Notes under the pieces: generated by a model
What the model was told of the DNA's origin: nothing
Database searches by the model: none
Seen by the model: the letters and a program-made list of their open reading frames with translations, nothing else
Made by a program: the position numbers and the translations under genes
Part shown: positions 9,604-19,195 of the stretch, piece by piece
Position numbering within the stretch: the stretch's first letter is position 1
Layout: every line of letters begins with the position of its first letter
Origin: Burkholderiales bacterium
GTDB taxonomy: Bacteria > Pseudomonadota > Gammaproteobacteria > Burkholderiales > Nitrosomonadaceae
DNA length: 64,000 nucleotides
Reading direction: 5' to 3'
NCBI GenBank assembly: GCA_024235735.1
Contig: JACKLU010000001.1
Span: 310,001-374,000, forward strand

Positions 9604-10257
9604 TTAAGACGGTATTCCCACGAGCGATATATCGCCGAATTCAATTTCGACCGCGTCAACCAGATATTCGCTGGCGTTCCATGCGCCATTGCCCAGGTTA
9701 TGCGGATCGCTCAGATATTGCCCGCCCGCATCCGCCAAGCCGCCGTAAATGAAATCAGCGCCGTTATAGATACCCGCGGTTAACACAGCCGCAGAAAATC
9801 CACCGCTGTGATCCAGCGTAATCTGCTTTTCGTGAGCAGCGGCATCCGCGCTGAAAATCAGTTCATCCACGACCGTTCCGGTGTCATCCAGCAATTGCAG
9901 CCTTCCCGCATCGAAATGACCAGTCGAACTGTTACCGTCAAGACGGGATAGATCAATGGTGATTTTGGTCGCTGCCTGATCCAGGTCGAAACGCAGCGCT
10001 TCCGTGCCGTCGATTTCCTGACGGATTGTACTCGAAGCCAAAGCCTGACCGCTGACGCCCAGATCGCCGCCAAAGATATCACCACCGCCGAGAACGCCGG
10101 GATTGTTGCCATTCAGCACCGCATTGCCCCAAGGCTCGTTTGCGTCCTGATAGTCAGCTTTATGCACGATATTCACCTTGCTGTTTGTCCAGGCCTGCTC
10201 CCAGGCATTCGGATTGGAACGCGAAACCCTGAGTGGCGCATCGCCAATATTGACGAT
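9604..10257 (-). repeat. Shared C-terminal module, copy 2
   Basis: Encodes the last ~215 residues of the DUF4347 giant. It shares long identical blocks with 2179-2835, such as 'GGDIFGGDLGVSG' and 'LGNGAWNASEYLVDAVE'. Differences cluster in the first 50 residues and in a loop around 'SADAAAHEKQ'. The module has two or three predicted beta-rich lobes and ends in a hydrophobic, acidic tail, as type I secretion signals often do (inference). Confidence 0.8.
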
Positions 10258-13200
10258 AACAGGCGGCACAATGTCTTCAACATCAATCACAAACGTCCCG
10301 GTGTCGAAGGTAATCCCGTCGGTAATCGTGTAATTGAGCGTTTCGTTGCCGACAAATCCGGCATTCGGGTTGTAGGTGAACGATCCGTCGGCTGCCACAT
10401 TCAACGTGCCGTTGCTCGGCGCAACAAACGACACGACCGACAACGCATCGCCGTCCGCGTCGGTATCATTGGCAAGCAGTCCGCCTGCCGCGTTGACGAT
10501 CAGCGTTTCGTTGGCTTTCACCGCATACGCGTCGTTGTTGGCGACCGGCGCTGTATTGGTTACATCTATCACAAACGTGCCGCTGTCGAAGGTAATCCCG
10601 TCGGTAATCGTGTAATTGAGTGTTTCGTTGCCGACAAATCCGGCATTCGGCGTGTAAGTGAAAGCGCCATCGGCTGTCATGTTGATCACACCGTTGCTCG
10701 GCACGGCAAACGATACGACCGACAACGCATCGCCGTCCGCATCGGTATCGTTGGCGAGCACCCCGCCTGCCGCGTTGACGACCAGTGTTTCATTAGCATG
10801 CACTGCATAATTATCATCAATCGCAACAGGCGGTGTGTTGCTGGCCGGCGTTGTTACTGCAACCAACTGGGTCGCGACACTGGTATAGGTGCCGTCTTCA
10901 TCGATCAGATCAACGCTGATCGTATAATCGCCTTCAGCGACATAGGTATGATTGACGTCTCCAATCGTATTGAATGTGTCAAACGTACCATCCCCCCAGT
11001 TCACAATATAACTGGTGACCGTATCATCACCGGGATCAACCACAGCACCGAGATTCAATGTGTAATTGTCTCCCGTATTGGCAGTGGAAGCGCCGGCAAG
11101 CGCGATTGCCGGCGCGACATTGCTGACATCGAGCACAAACTGTTGCGTATCTGTATCACCCGCAGTGTCGGTCACGGTGACATTGACAGTATGCGATGAA
11201 TCGCCATCGGCAAAGAGGTGACTGATATCGAAAGTATTCGCACCGGCTGCAATGACACCATTTTCAACCGCGGAACCATCCTCCCAGTCCACGCTATAAG
11301 TCCAGCCATCTGCACCCGCATCTTCCCCATCGGTGAACAGGATCGTGCGGTTAAACAGGCTGCCTTCGTTTAAAGAAAAATCTTCTCCAGCATCCAGAGT
11401 GATTCCTGCAGGTGGCGTGTTGACTGCAACCGTCAGATTGCCTGCATTGATATGTGTGTTATCTTCATCAACCAGGTCAACGGTTATCGTGGTATTCCCC
11501 ACTGTTGAGTAGACATGTGTAACATCACCCGCGCTGTTAAACGTTTCACTGCTGCCATCCCCCCAGTTCACAATATAACTGGTGACCGTATCTTGCCCGG
11601 GATCGGTGATTGCGCCCAGATTCAACGTGTAGTCAGCGCCAATATTTACCGTGTCAGCGCCCAGCAGCGCAATCGTCGGCGCTACATTATTGACGTTAAG
11701 CTGGAATTGTTGCGTATCTGTATCACCCGTAGTGTCAGTCACAGTAACGCTGACGGTATGTGATGTATCACCGTCGGCAAAGAAGCGGCTGATATCGAAA
11801 GTATCCGCACCGGCTGCAATACTGCCTGTTTCAGCCGGAGAACCATCACCCCAGTCAACACTGTAGGTCCAGCCATCTGCGTTAGTATCCAGATCATCTA
11901 TAAAGCTAATCGTACGGGTAAAAAGGCTACCTTCATTTACATTTGCAGTGTTCCCGGCATTGACCGTAATACCTTCAGGTGGCGGTAAAATATCGCCATC
12001 AAGTATGGTCACAGTTCCCGTAGCGCCCGCCGATCCATTGGCTATGGCCGGTGTCGGCGTCACTGTCAAACTGAATGTCTCGCTGGGTTCATCAATGGCA
12101 TCGCCAATAATCGGTATGATCGCAGCCGCCGAGGTCTGTCCAGGCAAAAAAGTCACGGTTCCCGTCTGTGCAGTATAATCCTGACCTGCAATGGCGCTGC
12201 CATCCGACGTCTGGTATTGGAATGTCAAAGTCTGATCTGAAGGGCGGGACAAATGAACAGGCACCGCGACTTCACGTGTTACGCCATCCGCACCTTCGAC
12301 AATTTCCGTATTGCCAACGAATAACCCTAAATTATTGTCAGCACCGTCATCATCCAAGATCATGCCGATCGCTTGCAGGGTATTTACACCATCGGGGAAT
12401 ACTGCATTCTCCGGATTGTAGAGTTCCACCACGACACTCTCATCTGCTTCGTCAGCATTATCACCAACTACCGCAATATTGAATGTGGCGCTGCTTCGCC
12501 CCGCAGAAATCGCGACATAACTGCTTTCTTCAGAGTAATCAACACCACCGGTCGCCGTACCCTTGCCATCCAATGTGCGATAGTAAACGTACGTCAGGGC
12601 CGTGGCAGGTTCTGACAGCGTCACTTCAAACTCAAGCTGACGGAAACCATTGTCGCCTTCTATCGATTTGCCGCCTGTTATACTGATTTCCGGCAACGAT
12701 GTGCTGGTGTCATCGTCCAGTATCACCGCCGTGCCCGCTGCACCTTCAACACCATTGGCAATTGCACTGGTAGGAGTAAACACCAGATTGAAGAATTCAT
12801 TCGCTTCGGCCACGGTGTCACCAATCAAAGGCACCGCGACGGACTTGAGCGTTTCACCCGGCGCGAATGTCAGCGATCCGGCTAGCGCCTGATAATCCTG
12901 ACCGGCCAGCGCCGATCCGTCCGCAGTGGTGTAATTCAGCGTAATTGAATCGAGAGATGGCCGCGACAGTTGTACCTCGAATACCGCCTGCTGCGTGCCG
13001 CCATCACCTTCGGTTACCTGAACCTGACTGACAAACAGCGCCCGATCGTTGGCTGTGCCATCGTCATCCAGAATCACGCCGGTTGCCCGCAGTGTTTCCG
13101 CTCCATTGGCAAACACTGCATTCTCCGGATTGTAGAGTTCCACCACGACACTCTCATCTGCTTCGTCAGCATTATCACCAACTACCGCAATATTGAATGT

Positions 13201-16095
13201 GGCGCTGCTTCGCCCCGCAGAAATCGCGACATAACTGCTTTCTTCAGAGTAATCAACACCACCGGTCGCCGTACCCTTGCCATCCAATGTGCGATAGTAA
13301 ACGTACGTCAGGGCCGTGGCAGGTTCTGACAGCGTCACTTCAAACTCAAGCTGACGGAAACCATTGTCGCCTTCTATCGATTTGCCGCCTGTTATACTGA
13401 TTTCCGGCAACGATGTGCTGGTGTCATCGTCCAGTATCACCGCCGTGCCCGCTGCACCTTCAACACCATTGGCAATTGCACTGGTAGGAGTAAACACCAG
13501 ATTGAAGAATTCATTCGCTTCGGCCACGGTGTCACCAATCAAAGGCACCGCGACGGACTTGAGCGTTTCACCCGGCGCGAATGTCAGCGATCCGGCTAGC
13601 GCCTGATAATCCTGACCGGCCAGCGCCGATCCGTCCGCAGTGGTGTAATTCAGCGTAATTGAATCGAGAGATGGCCGCGACAGTTGTACCTCGAATACCG
13701 CCTGCTGCGTGCCGCCATCACCTTCGGTTACCTGAACCTGACTGACAAACAGCGCCCGATCGTTGGCTGTGCCATCGTCATCCAGAATCACGCCGGTTGC
13801 CCGCAGTGTTTCCGCTCCATTGGCAAACACTGCATTCTCCGGATTGTAGAGTTCCACCACGACACTCTCATCTGCTTCGTCAGCATTATCACCAACTACC
13901 GCAATATTGAATGTGGCGCTGCTTCGCCCCGCAGAAATCGCGACATAACTGCTTTCTTCAGAGTAATCAACACCACCGGTCGCCGTACCCTTGCCATCCA
14001 ATGTGCGATAGTAAACGTACGTCAGGGCCGTGGCAGGTTCTGACAGCGTCACTTCAAACTCAAGCTGACGGAAACCATTGTCGCCTTCTATCGATTTGCC
14101 GCCTGTTATACTGATTTCCGGCAACGATGTGCTGGTGTCATCGTCCAGTATCACCGCCGTGCCCGCTGCACCTTCAACACCATTGGCAATTGCACTGGTA
14201 GGAGTAAACACCAGATTGAAGAATTCATTCGCTTCGGCCACGGTGTCACCAATCAAAGGCACCGCGACGGACTTGAGCGTTTCACCCGGCGCGAATGTCA
14301 GCGATCCGGCTAGCGCCTGATAATCCTGACCGGCCAGCGCCGATCCGTCCGCAGTGGTGTAATTCAGCGTAATTGAATCGAGAGATGGCCGCGACAGTTG
14401 TACCTCGAATACCGCCTGCTGCGTGCCGCCATCACCTTCGGTTACCTGAACCTGACTGACAAACAGCGCCCGATCGTTGGCTGTGCCATCGTCATCCAGA
14501 ATCACGCCGGTTGCCCGCAGTGTTTCCGCTCCATTGGCAAACACTGCATTCTCCGGATTGTAGAGTTCCACCACGACACTCTCATCTGCTTCGTCAGCAT
14601 TATCACCAACTACCGCAATATTGAATGTGGCGCTGCTTCGCCCCGCAGAAATCGCGACATAACTGCTTTCTTCAGAGTAATCAACACCACCGGTCGCCGT
14701 ACCCTTGCCATCCAATGTGCGATAGTAAACGTACGTCAGGGCCGTGGCAGGTTCTGACAGCGTCACTTCAAACTCAAGCTGACGGAAACCATTGTCGCCT
14801 TCTATCGATTTGCCGCCTGTTATACTGATTTCCGGCAACGATGTGCTGGTGTCATCGTCCAGTATCACCGCCGTGCCCGCTGCACCTTCAACACCATTGG
14901 CAATTGCACTGGTAGGAGTAAACACCAGATTGAAGAATTCATTCGCTTCGGCCACGGTGTCACCAATCAAAGGCACCGCGACGGACTTGAGCGTTTCACC
15001 CGGCGCGAATGTCAGCGATCCGGCTAGCGCCTGATAATCCTGACCGGCCAGCGCCGATCCGTCCGCAGTGGTGTAATTCAGCGTAATTGAATCGAGAGAT
15101 GGCCGCGACAGTTGTACCTCGAATACCGCCTGCTGCGTGCCGCCATCACCTTCGGTTACCTGAACCTGACTGACAAACAGCGCCCGATCGTTGGCTGTGC
15201 CATCGTCATCCAGAATCACGCCGGTTGCCCGCAGTGTTTCCGCTCCATTGGCAAACACTGCATTCTCCGGATTGTAGAGTTCCACCACGACACTCTCATC
15301 TGCTTCGTCAGCATTATCACCAACTACCGCAATATTGAATGTGGCGCTGCTTCGCCCCGCAGAAATCGCGACATAACTGCTTTCTTCAGAGTAATCAACA
15401 CCACCGGTCGCCGTACCCTTGCCATCCAATGTGCGATAGTAAACGTATGTCAGGGCCGTGGCAGGTTCTGACAGCGTCACTTCAAACTCAAGCTGACGGA
15501 AACCATTGTCGCCTTCACTGACATGCAAAACAGATGCGCTTCGATTAACAGAGATCACAGGTTCAAGCGCGTGGGAATAATTTAACAATGAATCTTGATG
15601 AAACGGATTTGAAGCAGAAAAGAAAGCTGTAAAACAATCAAAATTCCAGTTTCTATCTTTTTCAGTATTACCCATGAGTAAACTCGATGCCGCCACTTCA
15701 GCGCCGGTAAAATTTTTAAGCCGGTTGATAAATGACTGTCCTTCTTCACCTGCGGCTAGTTGGCAGGCATAAATGCAGAGTTTTGCATCGATTGACAGTG
15801 ACTTGCGCCATGTCTGCAATTGGTGTTGGGCTTGTTCGAGCTGCGTAGAGTTGATTAAACCGCTGGAAAAATGGATTTGTCCGGGTGTGGCATGTGCAAC
15901 CAGAATCACTTCCTCTACCGGTGCATAGGCGTGAATTGCGTGAGTGAGTTGTTCAACAGGTTCTGACTTCGGATCGAGCCGAATGACCCGATAACCCGGC
16001 TTGAGGTCTTTGAGCAGGATTTCCGCATCCAGAACACCTGCGTCGATAAACAACAGCTTATTTTCATTTCTTTCGATTTTATTTTTTTGAAACAT
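9604..16095 (-). CDS. Giant DUF4347 / Calx-beta repeat protein, probably secreted
   Basis: About 2163 residues. Residues 15-165 match DUF4347, found at the N-terminus of many giant surface proteins ('LLFIDAGVLD', 'VILVAHATPG', 'LCIYACQLAAGEEG'). Ten Calx-beta modules follow in alternating A/B pairs; four A/B pairs and a fifth A are almost identical because the DNA is a 714-bp tandem repeat. Then come PKD-like ('YSVDWGDGSP'), cadherin-like ('VLANDTDADGDALSVVSF', twice) and the 215-residue module shared with the other giant protein. The ATG at 16093-16095 is preferred to the GTG six bases upstream because AAGGAG lies five bases before the ATG and abuts the GTG. Calx-beta and PKD modules usually bind calcium and form adhesive fibres. 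No secretion genes are near. Confidence 0.85.
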   Translation of the reverse strand: MFQKNKIERNENKLLFIDAGVLDAEILLKDLKPGYRVIRLDPKSEPVEQLTHAIHAYAPVEEVILVAHATPGQIHFSSGLINSTQLEQAQHQLQTWRKSLSIDAKLCIYACQLAAGEEGQSFINRLKNFTGAEVAASSLLMGNTEKDRNWNFDCFTAFFSASNPFHQDSLLNYSHALEPVISVNRSASVLHVSEGDNGFRQLEFEVTLSEPATALTYVYYRTLDGKGTATGGVDYSEESSYVAISAGRSSATFNIAVVGDNADEADESVVVELYNPENAVFANGAETLRATGVILDDDGTANDRALFVSQVQVTEGDGGTQQAVFEVQLSRPSLDSITLNYTTADGSALAGQDYQALAGSLTFAPGETLKSVAVPLIGDTVAEANEFFNLVFTPTSAIANGVEGAAGTAVILDDDTSTSLPEISITGGKSIEGDNGFRQLEFEVTLSEPATALTYVYYRTLDGKGTATGGVDYSEESSYVAISAGRSSATFNIAVVGDNADEADESVVVELYNPENAVFANGAETLRATGVILDDDGTANDRALFVSQVQVTEGDGGTQQAVFEVQLSRPSLDSITLNYTTADGSALAGQDYQALAGSLTFAPGETLKSVAVPLIGDTVAEANEFFNLVFTPTSAIANGVEGAAGTAVILDDDTSTSLPEISITGGKSIEGDNGFRQLEFEVTLSEPATALTYVYYRTLDGKGTATGGVDYSEESSYVAISAGRSSATFNIAVVGDNADEADESVVVELYNPENAVFANGAETLRATGVILDDDGTANDRALFVSQVQVTEGDGGTQQAVFEVQLSRPSLDSITLNYTTADGSALAGQDYQALAGSLTFAPGETLKSVAVPLIGDTVAEANEFFNLVFTPTSAIANGVEGAAGTAVILDDDTSTSLPEISITGGKSIEGDNGFRQLEFEVTLSEPATALTYVYYRTLDGKGTATGGVDYSEESSYVAISAGRSSATFNIAVVGDNADEADESVVVELYNPENAVFANGAETLRATGVILDDDGTANDRALFVSQVQVTEGDGGTQQAVFEVQLSRPSLDSITLNYTTADGSALAGQDYQALAGSLTFAPGETLKSVAVPLIGDTVAEANEFFNLVFTPTSAIANGVEGAAGTAVILDDDTSTSLPEISITGGKSIEGDNGFRQLEFEVTLSEPATALTYVYYRTLDGKGTATGGVDYSEESSYVAISAGRSSATFNIAVVGDNADEADESVVVELYNPENAVFPDGVNTLQAIGMILDDDGADNNLGLFVGNTEIVEGADGVTREVAVPVHLSRPSDQTLTFQYQTSDGSAIAGQDYTAQTGTVTFLPGQTSAAAIIPIIGDAIDEPSETFSLTVTPTPAIANGSAGATGTVTILDGDILPPPEGITVNAGNTANVNEGSLFTRTISFIDDLDTNADGWTYSVDWGDGSPAETGSIAAGADTFDISRFFADGDTSHTVSVTVTDTTGDTDTQQFQLNVNNVAPTIALLGADTVNIGADYTLNLGAITDPGQDTVTSYIVNWGDGSSETFNSAGDVTHVYSTVGNTTITVDLVDEDNTHINAGNLTVAVNTPPAGITLDAGEDFSLNEGSLFNRTILFTDGEDAGADGWTYSVDWEDGSAVENGVIAAGANTFDISHLFADGDSSHTVNVTVTDTAGDTDTQQFVLDVSNVAPAIALAGASTANTGDNYTLNLGAVVDPGDDTVTSYIVNWGDGTFDTFNTIGDVNHTYVAEGDYTISVDLIDEDGTYTSVATQLVAVTTPASNTPPVAIDDNYAVHANETLVVNAAGGVLANDTDADGDALSVVSFAVPSNGVINMTADGAFTYTPNAGFVGNETLNYTITDGITFDSGTFVIDVTNTAPVANNDAYAVKANETLIVNAAGGLLANDTDADGDALSVVSFVAPSNGTLNVAADGSFTYNPNAGFVGNETLNYTITDGITFDTGTFVIDVEDIVPPVIVNIGDAPLRVSRSNPNAWEQAWTNSKVNIVHKADYQDANEPWGNAVLNGNNPGVLGGGDIFGGDLGVSGQALASSTIRQEIDGTEALRFDLDQAATKITIDLSRLDGNSSTGHFDAGRLQLLDDTGTVVDELIFSADAAAHEKQITLDHSGGFSAAVLTAGIYNGADFIYGGLADAGGQYLSDPHNLGNGAWNASEYLVDAVEIEFGDISLVGIPS
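12401..15516. repeat. 714-bp tandem repeat, about 4.4 copies
   Basis: The same 714 bases (238 codons, two Calx-beta domains) recur with exact 714-bp spacing from 12401 to 15516. I found one base difference, at 15448 (t instead of c) in the copy nearest the gene start; the other copies look the same wherever I compared them. Sequence outside both ends diverges at once. The lack of silent changes means very recent expansion or ongoing homogenisation, so copy number probably varies between strains. Confidence 0.9.
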
Positions 16096-16101
16096 CTTCA
16101 C

Positions 16102-16809
16102 TCCTTAATTTTGACATTCACATGAATGTTTCAGTAATTTGCTGAAAACCCAACCAATATTTCAGTTCCTGATCATTAAAAATGATTTATTTTCAATCAA
16201 TTAAAAATACAAAGATTTTTTAAACCCTATTGCGACTCCGCTTAATTTAACCATTAGTGATATAGCCCTATTTACTATTTAGGCAAAATTCATACCAACT
16301 ACAAAAACAAGATAATTAACGTGGTTATTGCACAGCTTCTCATGGCATCGCTAAGTTATTGTTTTATATAAACCAAAATCTTCACAGAAATTTCACAATA
16401 ATTACTCAGTATTTTTTAATTAATCTATTAAACCGTGGATCAGGACGTAAAAAATTAAACTGACCATCTATTCCGCTTCAAAAAACCAGAATTTGTAAAG
16501 AAAACCGACACTCCTAAACAGAAAATTGCACAATCTGTATGCCGATTTTTAACTTGACATATTCAGATAGTATTCATAACCATCTGATAAAAAAATGATA
16601 GCCAGATAAAATAGGAAGTTTTTTGACATGTAAAATATTTCGACAGAAATACGCTTGATATTTATCTGCGAGCAACGCTAATTCACTAAAATTAGCGCTA
16701 ATAATGAATGTGATATCGCAAAATCATTCAGTCTGGCGTGGGGCTTCGAGTGTGTTAAATTTTTCGACAAATATCACTGGGAAAATTCAATCGCAGTTGA
16801 TCTCAAATC
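16102..16809. other. AT-rich region upstream of the giant gene
   Basis: No gene is supported here. The stretch is AT-rich and should hold the promoter of the minus-strand giant gene. I see no clear -35/-10 pair. A hairpin with arms GCTAATT and AATTAGC lies at 16677-16696. A plus-strand frame beginning at 16704 runs through the terminator and is rejected as a gene. Confidence 0.5.
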
Positions 16810-16811
16810 AG

Positions 16812-16838
16812 AAAAAAAACCCGGCCAGAAACCGGGTT
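16812..16838 (-). terminator. Rho-independent terminator of the kinase gene
   Basis: On the minus strand, AACCCGG and CCGGGTT arms with a seven-base loop are followed directly by a run of eight T. It lies about 85 bases after the stop codon of the dihydroxyacetone kinase gene and would end its transcript. Confidence 0.85.
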
Positions 16839-16922
16839 GGCAAGCTTACAGTTAGTTTTTTATTTACTTCATTGTTCAGCGAGAAGCACAAAGCGCCTCT
16901 TCTGTTGCGAGAATGCGCTTTT

Positions 16923-18662
16923 TTACGCGCAATGTCCGTGTATCACCGCGCTCACCGCGCCAATAATCAGCGCCAGTGAAACAGCACCTGGGTCCGGTGT
17001 TCCGATGCTTTTTTCCGCGTGCGGGCGGGCGCGGCCGATTCTGGGCAGCAGGTCGCGGGTTTGTTGTGCGGCGTCATGCGCGATATCGGCAGCATATTTC
17101 CAGGCATCGGTTATCGAAGCACCGCGTGTCGCAGCCCGCTCGAGTGCAGCGGAGAAGGGTTGCAATACATCGACCAGCGTCTTGTCACCGGGTTGCGCAT
17201 TTCCGCGCTGCATGACTTCGCGCAAGGCTGCGGCTACGCCTGCTGCAACCGTTGCGGTGTCGGGTGTGTTCACGTCACCCAGTTCATGGCCAAGACTGCG
17301 TAGCATGACGCCCCACAGCGCGCCGGATGTGCCGCCCGCGCGGGCGGCCCAGGCATTCCCGGCTACCATCAGCAGTGTCCCCGCTCCCGCCTGCGCGTCA
17401 CGGGCTTTTCCGGCGGCATCGACTGCCGCTGCCAATCCGCGCTGCATGCCGATACCGTGATCGCCATCGCCCGCAACGGCGTCGAGACGTCCGAGTGCTT
17501 CCCGCTGCGCATTAATGATACGTGCTGCCGACTCAAGCGCAGCCAGAATGGCTGCTGCGGTTTTTTGCGATTCGCGGGAACCGGCTGTCACATGTTGTTG
17601 AATGATTGCAGACGGTATAACAGCAATTTGTTCAGGATTATCCAAAGGCCCTGATATACTGCCTCGCCTGAACGCCGGCGTGTCCGCCGGAGCCAGCCAG
17701 CAGTGTTCGAGTTCATCATTCAACCAGAACAGCGTCAGCGAAACACCGGCCATGTCAAAGCTGGTAATGACGCGATCGACAACCGGTTCGACGATCACCA
17801 GCCCGCGCTCGCGGAGCAATTGATCAACCCTGCGATAGACGACAAACAATTCTTCCTGCGCCACGCTGCCCAGACTGTTCAATATCACACCGACACGCGC
17901 TCCTTCCGGCTGACCGGCAACTGGCGGTATATCCTGCAACAGTTTGTCGACGAGCAGTTCCGCCAGACTATTAGCATCAAGTGCATCCGTCTGATGCAGG
18001 CCGGGTTCGCCATGTATGCCCATACCGACGGCCATTTTTCCATATGCCACGTCAAACAGCGGTTGCTGGGCGCCCGGCAATGTGCAACCTGAAAAAGCGA
18101 CGCCCAGCGTGCGAACGCGCGTATTGGCTTCAGTTGCAATGCGGCAGACTTCATCCAGCGATTTACCGGCGTCAGCCGCTGCCCCCGCAGCCTTGAACAC
18201 CGGCAGCGTTCCGGCAATACCACGGCGCAGATGGCGTTCCGCTGGCGGTGCGGAAGCGATATCATCGGTCACCACCACGGCGCGCACATTCATACCTTGA
18301 GTCTGCAAACGTTCCTGCGCCTGGTTGAAATTGAGCACATCGCCAGCATAGTTGCCATAGCAGAACACAATGCCGCCGCCAGCATCCGCGGCCAGCGCCA
18401 CATTGCAGATCTGTTGCGCCGATGGCGAAGCAAACACATTGCCCATCGCCGCGCCGTGCGCCAGCCCCTGCCCCACCAGTCCGCCGAACGCAGGATAATG
18501 CCCGGAACCACCACCGATCACGACCGCCACCTGTCCAGCCTTCGTTTTGTGCCGCCGGATCACGCCGCCATCGACCGGAAGAACGTGATTCCGGTACGCT
18601 GCCGCGAATCCCTCGATCATGTCATCTACAAAAGTTTCTGGCTGATTAAAAAGATAGGTCAT
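16923..18662 (-). CDS. dhaK: Dihydroxyacetone kinase, DhaK-DhaL fusion
   Basis: 579 residues. The cytoplasmic enzyme would phosphorylate dihydroxyacetone or a related ketose with ATP. Residues 1-330 form the DhaK substrate-binding half: 'IGGGSGHYP' at about 49-57 and His217 in 'GMGIHGEPG', the residue that holds the substrate covalently. Residues about 360-579 form the DhaL ATP-binding half: 'AGDGDHG' at 397-403 with the Asp residues that bind Mg-ATP, and 'AGGTSGALWG' near 440. The fused arrangement is that of ATP-dependent, not PTS-dependent, enzymes. Relatives include four-carbon sugar kinases, so the exact substrate is uncertain. AAGGA lies about eight bases before the ATG. The gene stands alone, with its own terminator downstream. 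Confidence 0.9.
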   Translation of the reverse strand: MTYLFNQPETFVDDMIEGFAAAYRNHVLPVDGGVIRRHKTKAGQVAVVIGGGSGHYPAFGGLVGQGLAHGAAMGNVFASPSAQQICNVALAADAGGGIVFCYGNYAGDVLNFNQAQERLQTQGMNVRAVVVTDDIASAPPAERHLRRGIAGTLPVFKAAGAAADAGKSLDEVCRIATEANTRVRTLGVAFSGCTLPGAQQPLFDVAYGKMAVGMGIHGEPGLHQTDALDANSLAELLVDKLLQDIPPVAGQPEGARVGVILNSLGSVAQEELFVVYRRVDQLLRERGLVIVEPVVDRVITSFDMAGVSLTLFWLNDELEHCWLAPADTPAFRRGSISGPLDNPEQIAVIPSAIIQQHVTAGSRESQKTAAAILAALESAARIINAQREALGRLDAVAGDGDHGIGMQRGLAAAVDAAGKARDAQAGAGTLLMVAGNAWAARAGGTSGALWGVMLRSLGHELGDVNTPDTATVAAGVAAALREVMQRGNAQPGDKTLVDVLQPFSAALERAATRGASITDAWKYAADIAHDAAQQTRDLLPRIGRARPHAEKSIGTPDPGAVSLALIIGAVSAVIHGHCA

Positions 18663-18743
18663 GTGCTATTTCCTTGTCATATCGGCATTGCGGCATTCCA
18701 GACAATACATTCCATCCATGGTTGAATTGCCGGGTACGCAGTA

Positions 18744-18886
18744 TGAGACCTTTGCACGGTTACTACGCGGCACGATAATTGCGTTAAGAATTTGCAAAAA
18801 ATGCTCATTTACCCCGTGTAGACTCGGCTTTTTCGCAAATTTTTGCCTTATTCTCGCACCGCTCATGACACCGTGCAAAGGTCTCA
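18744..18886. repeat. 142-bp inverted-repeat element, copy 1
   Basis: It starts TGAGACCTTTGCACGGT and ends ACCGTGCAAAGGTCTCA, a 17-bp terminal inverted repeat. A near copy lies at 58229-58369. Both are flanked by a short GTA direct repeat, possibly a target duplication. The inside includes 'cgcaaatttttgccttattc' and reads as an open frame on the minus strand in both copies, but without a start site. The rest of the 533-base spacer up to suhB (18887-19195) shows nothing I recognise. Confidence 0.75.
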
Positions 18887-19195
18887 GTATATCGCACGGC
18901 TACGCCATTCCGGAAACACAATGAAAATCACTACAAGCCAGTAAAGTGCCATAACGCATATACACGCGCAAGCAATCCGGATTCATATTAAAATTACGGG
19001 TTTTGACTGCTTTGCAGTTAATCGAACGCATCACAATCCATTTATTGTCATCGTCATTCCGATCACCGCTGCAAAAACTATCGGTAAAGAATATAGCGCC
19101 TAACGCGACACGTTGAATTACTGTATGGAAAAGCAGAAACGCAGCAATTACACTCTCTAATGACCTCTTAACTCTCTTAACTTTGAATCAAACTT

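Noticed and set aside
10162..11199. 345-codon plus-strand frame
   Set aside because: It is the reverse side of PKD and cadherin-like repeats of the giant protein.
12401..15516. Could the repeats be a CRISPR array?
   Set aside because: The unit is 714 bases, fully coding and without spacers.
12168..15521. Repeated plus-strand frames of 60-119 codons with 714-base spacing
   Set aside because: They are the reverse side of the tandem Calx-beta repeat; their repetition follows from the repeat alone.
16704..16979. 91-codon plus-strand frame
   Set aside because: It crosses the kinase terminator and the kinase gene end, with no family resemblance.
18666..18878. Minus-strand frame within the 142-bp element, seen again near 58250-58370
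   Set aside because: Both copies lack a start site with ribosome binding; the similarity follows from the repeated DNA.
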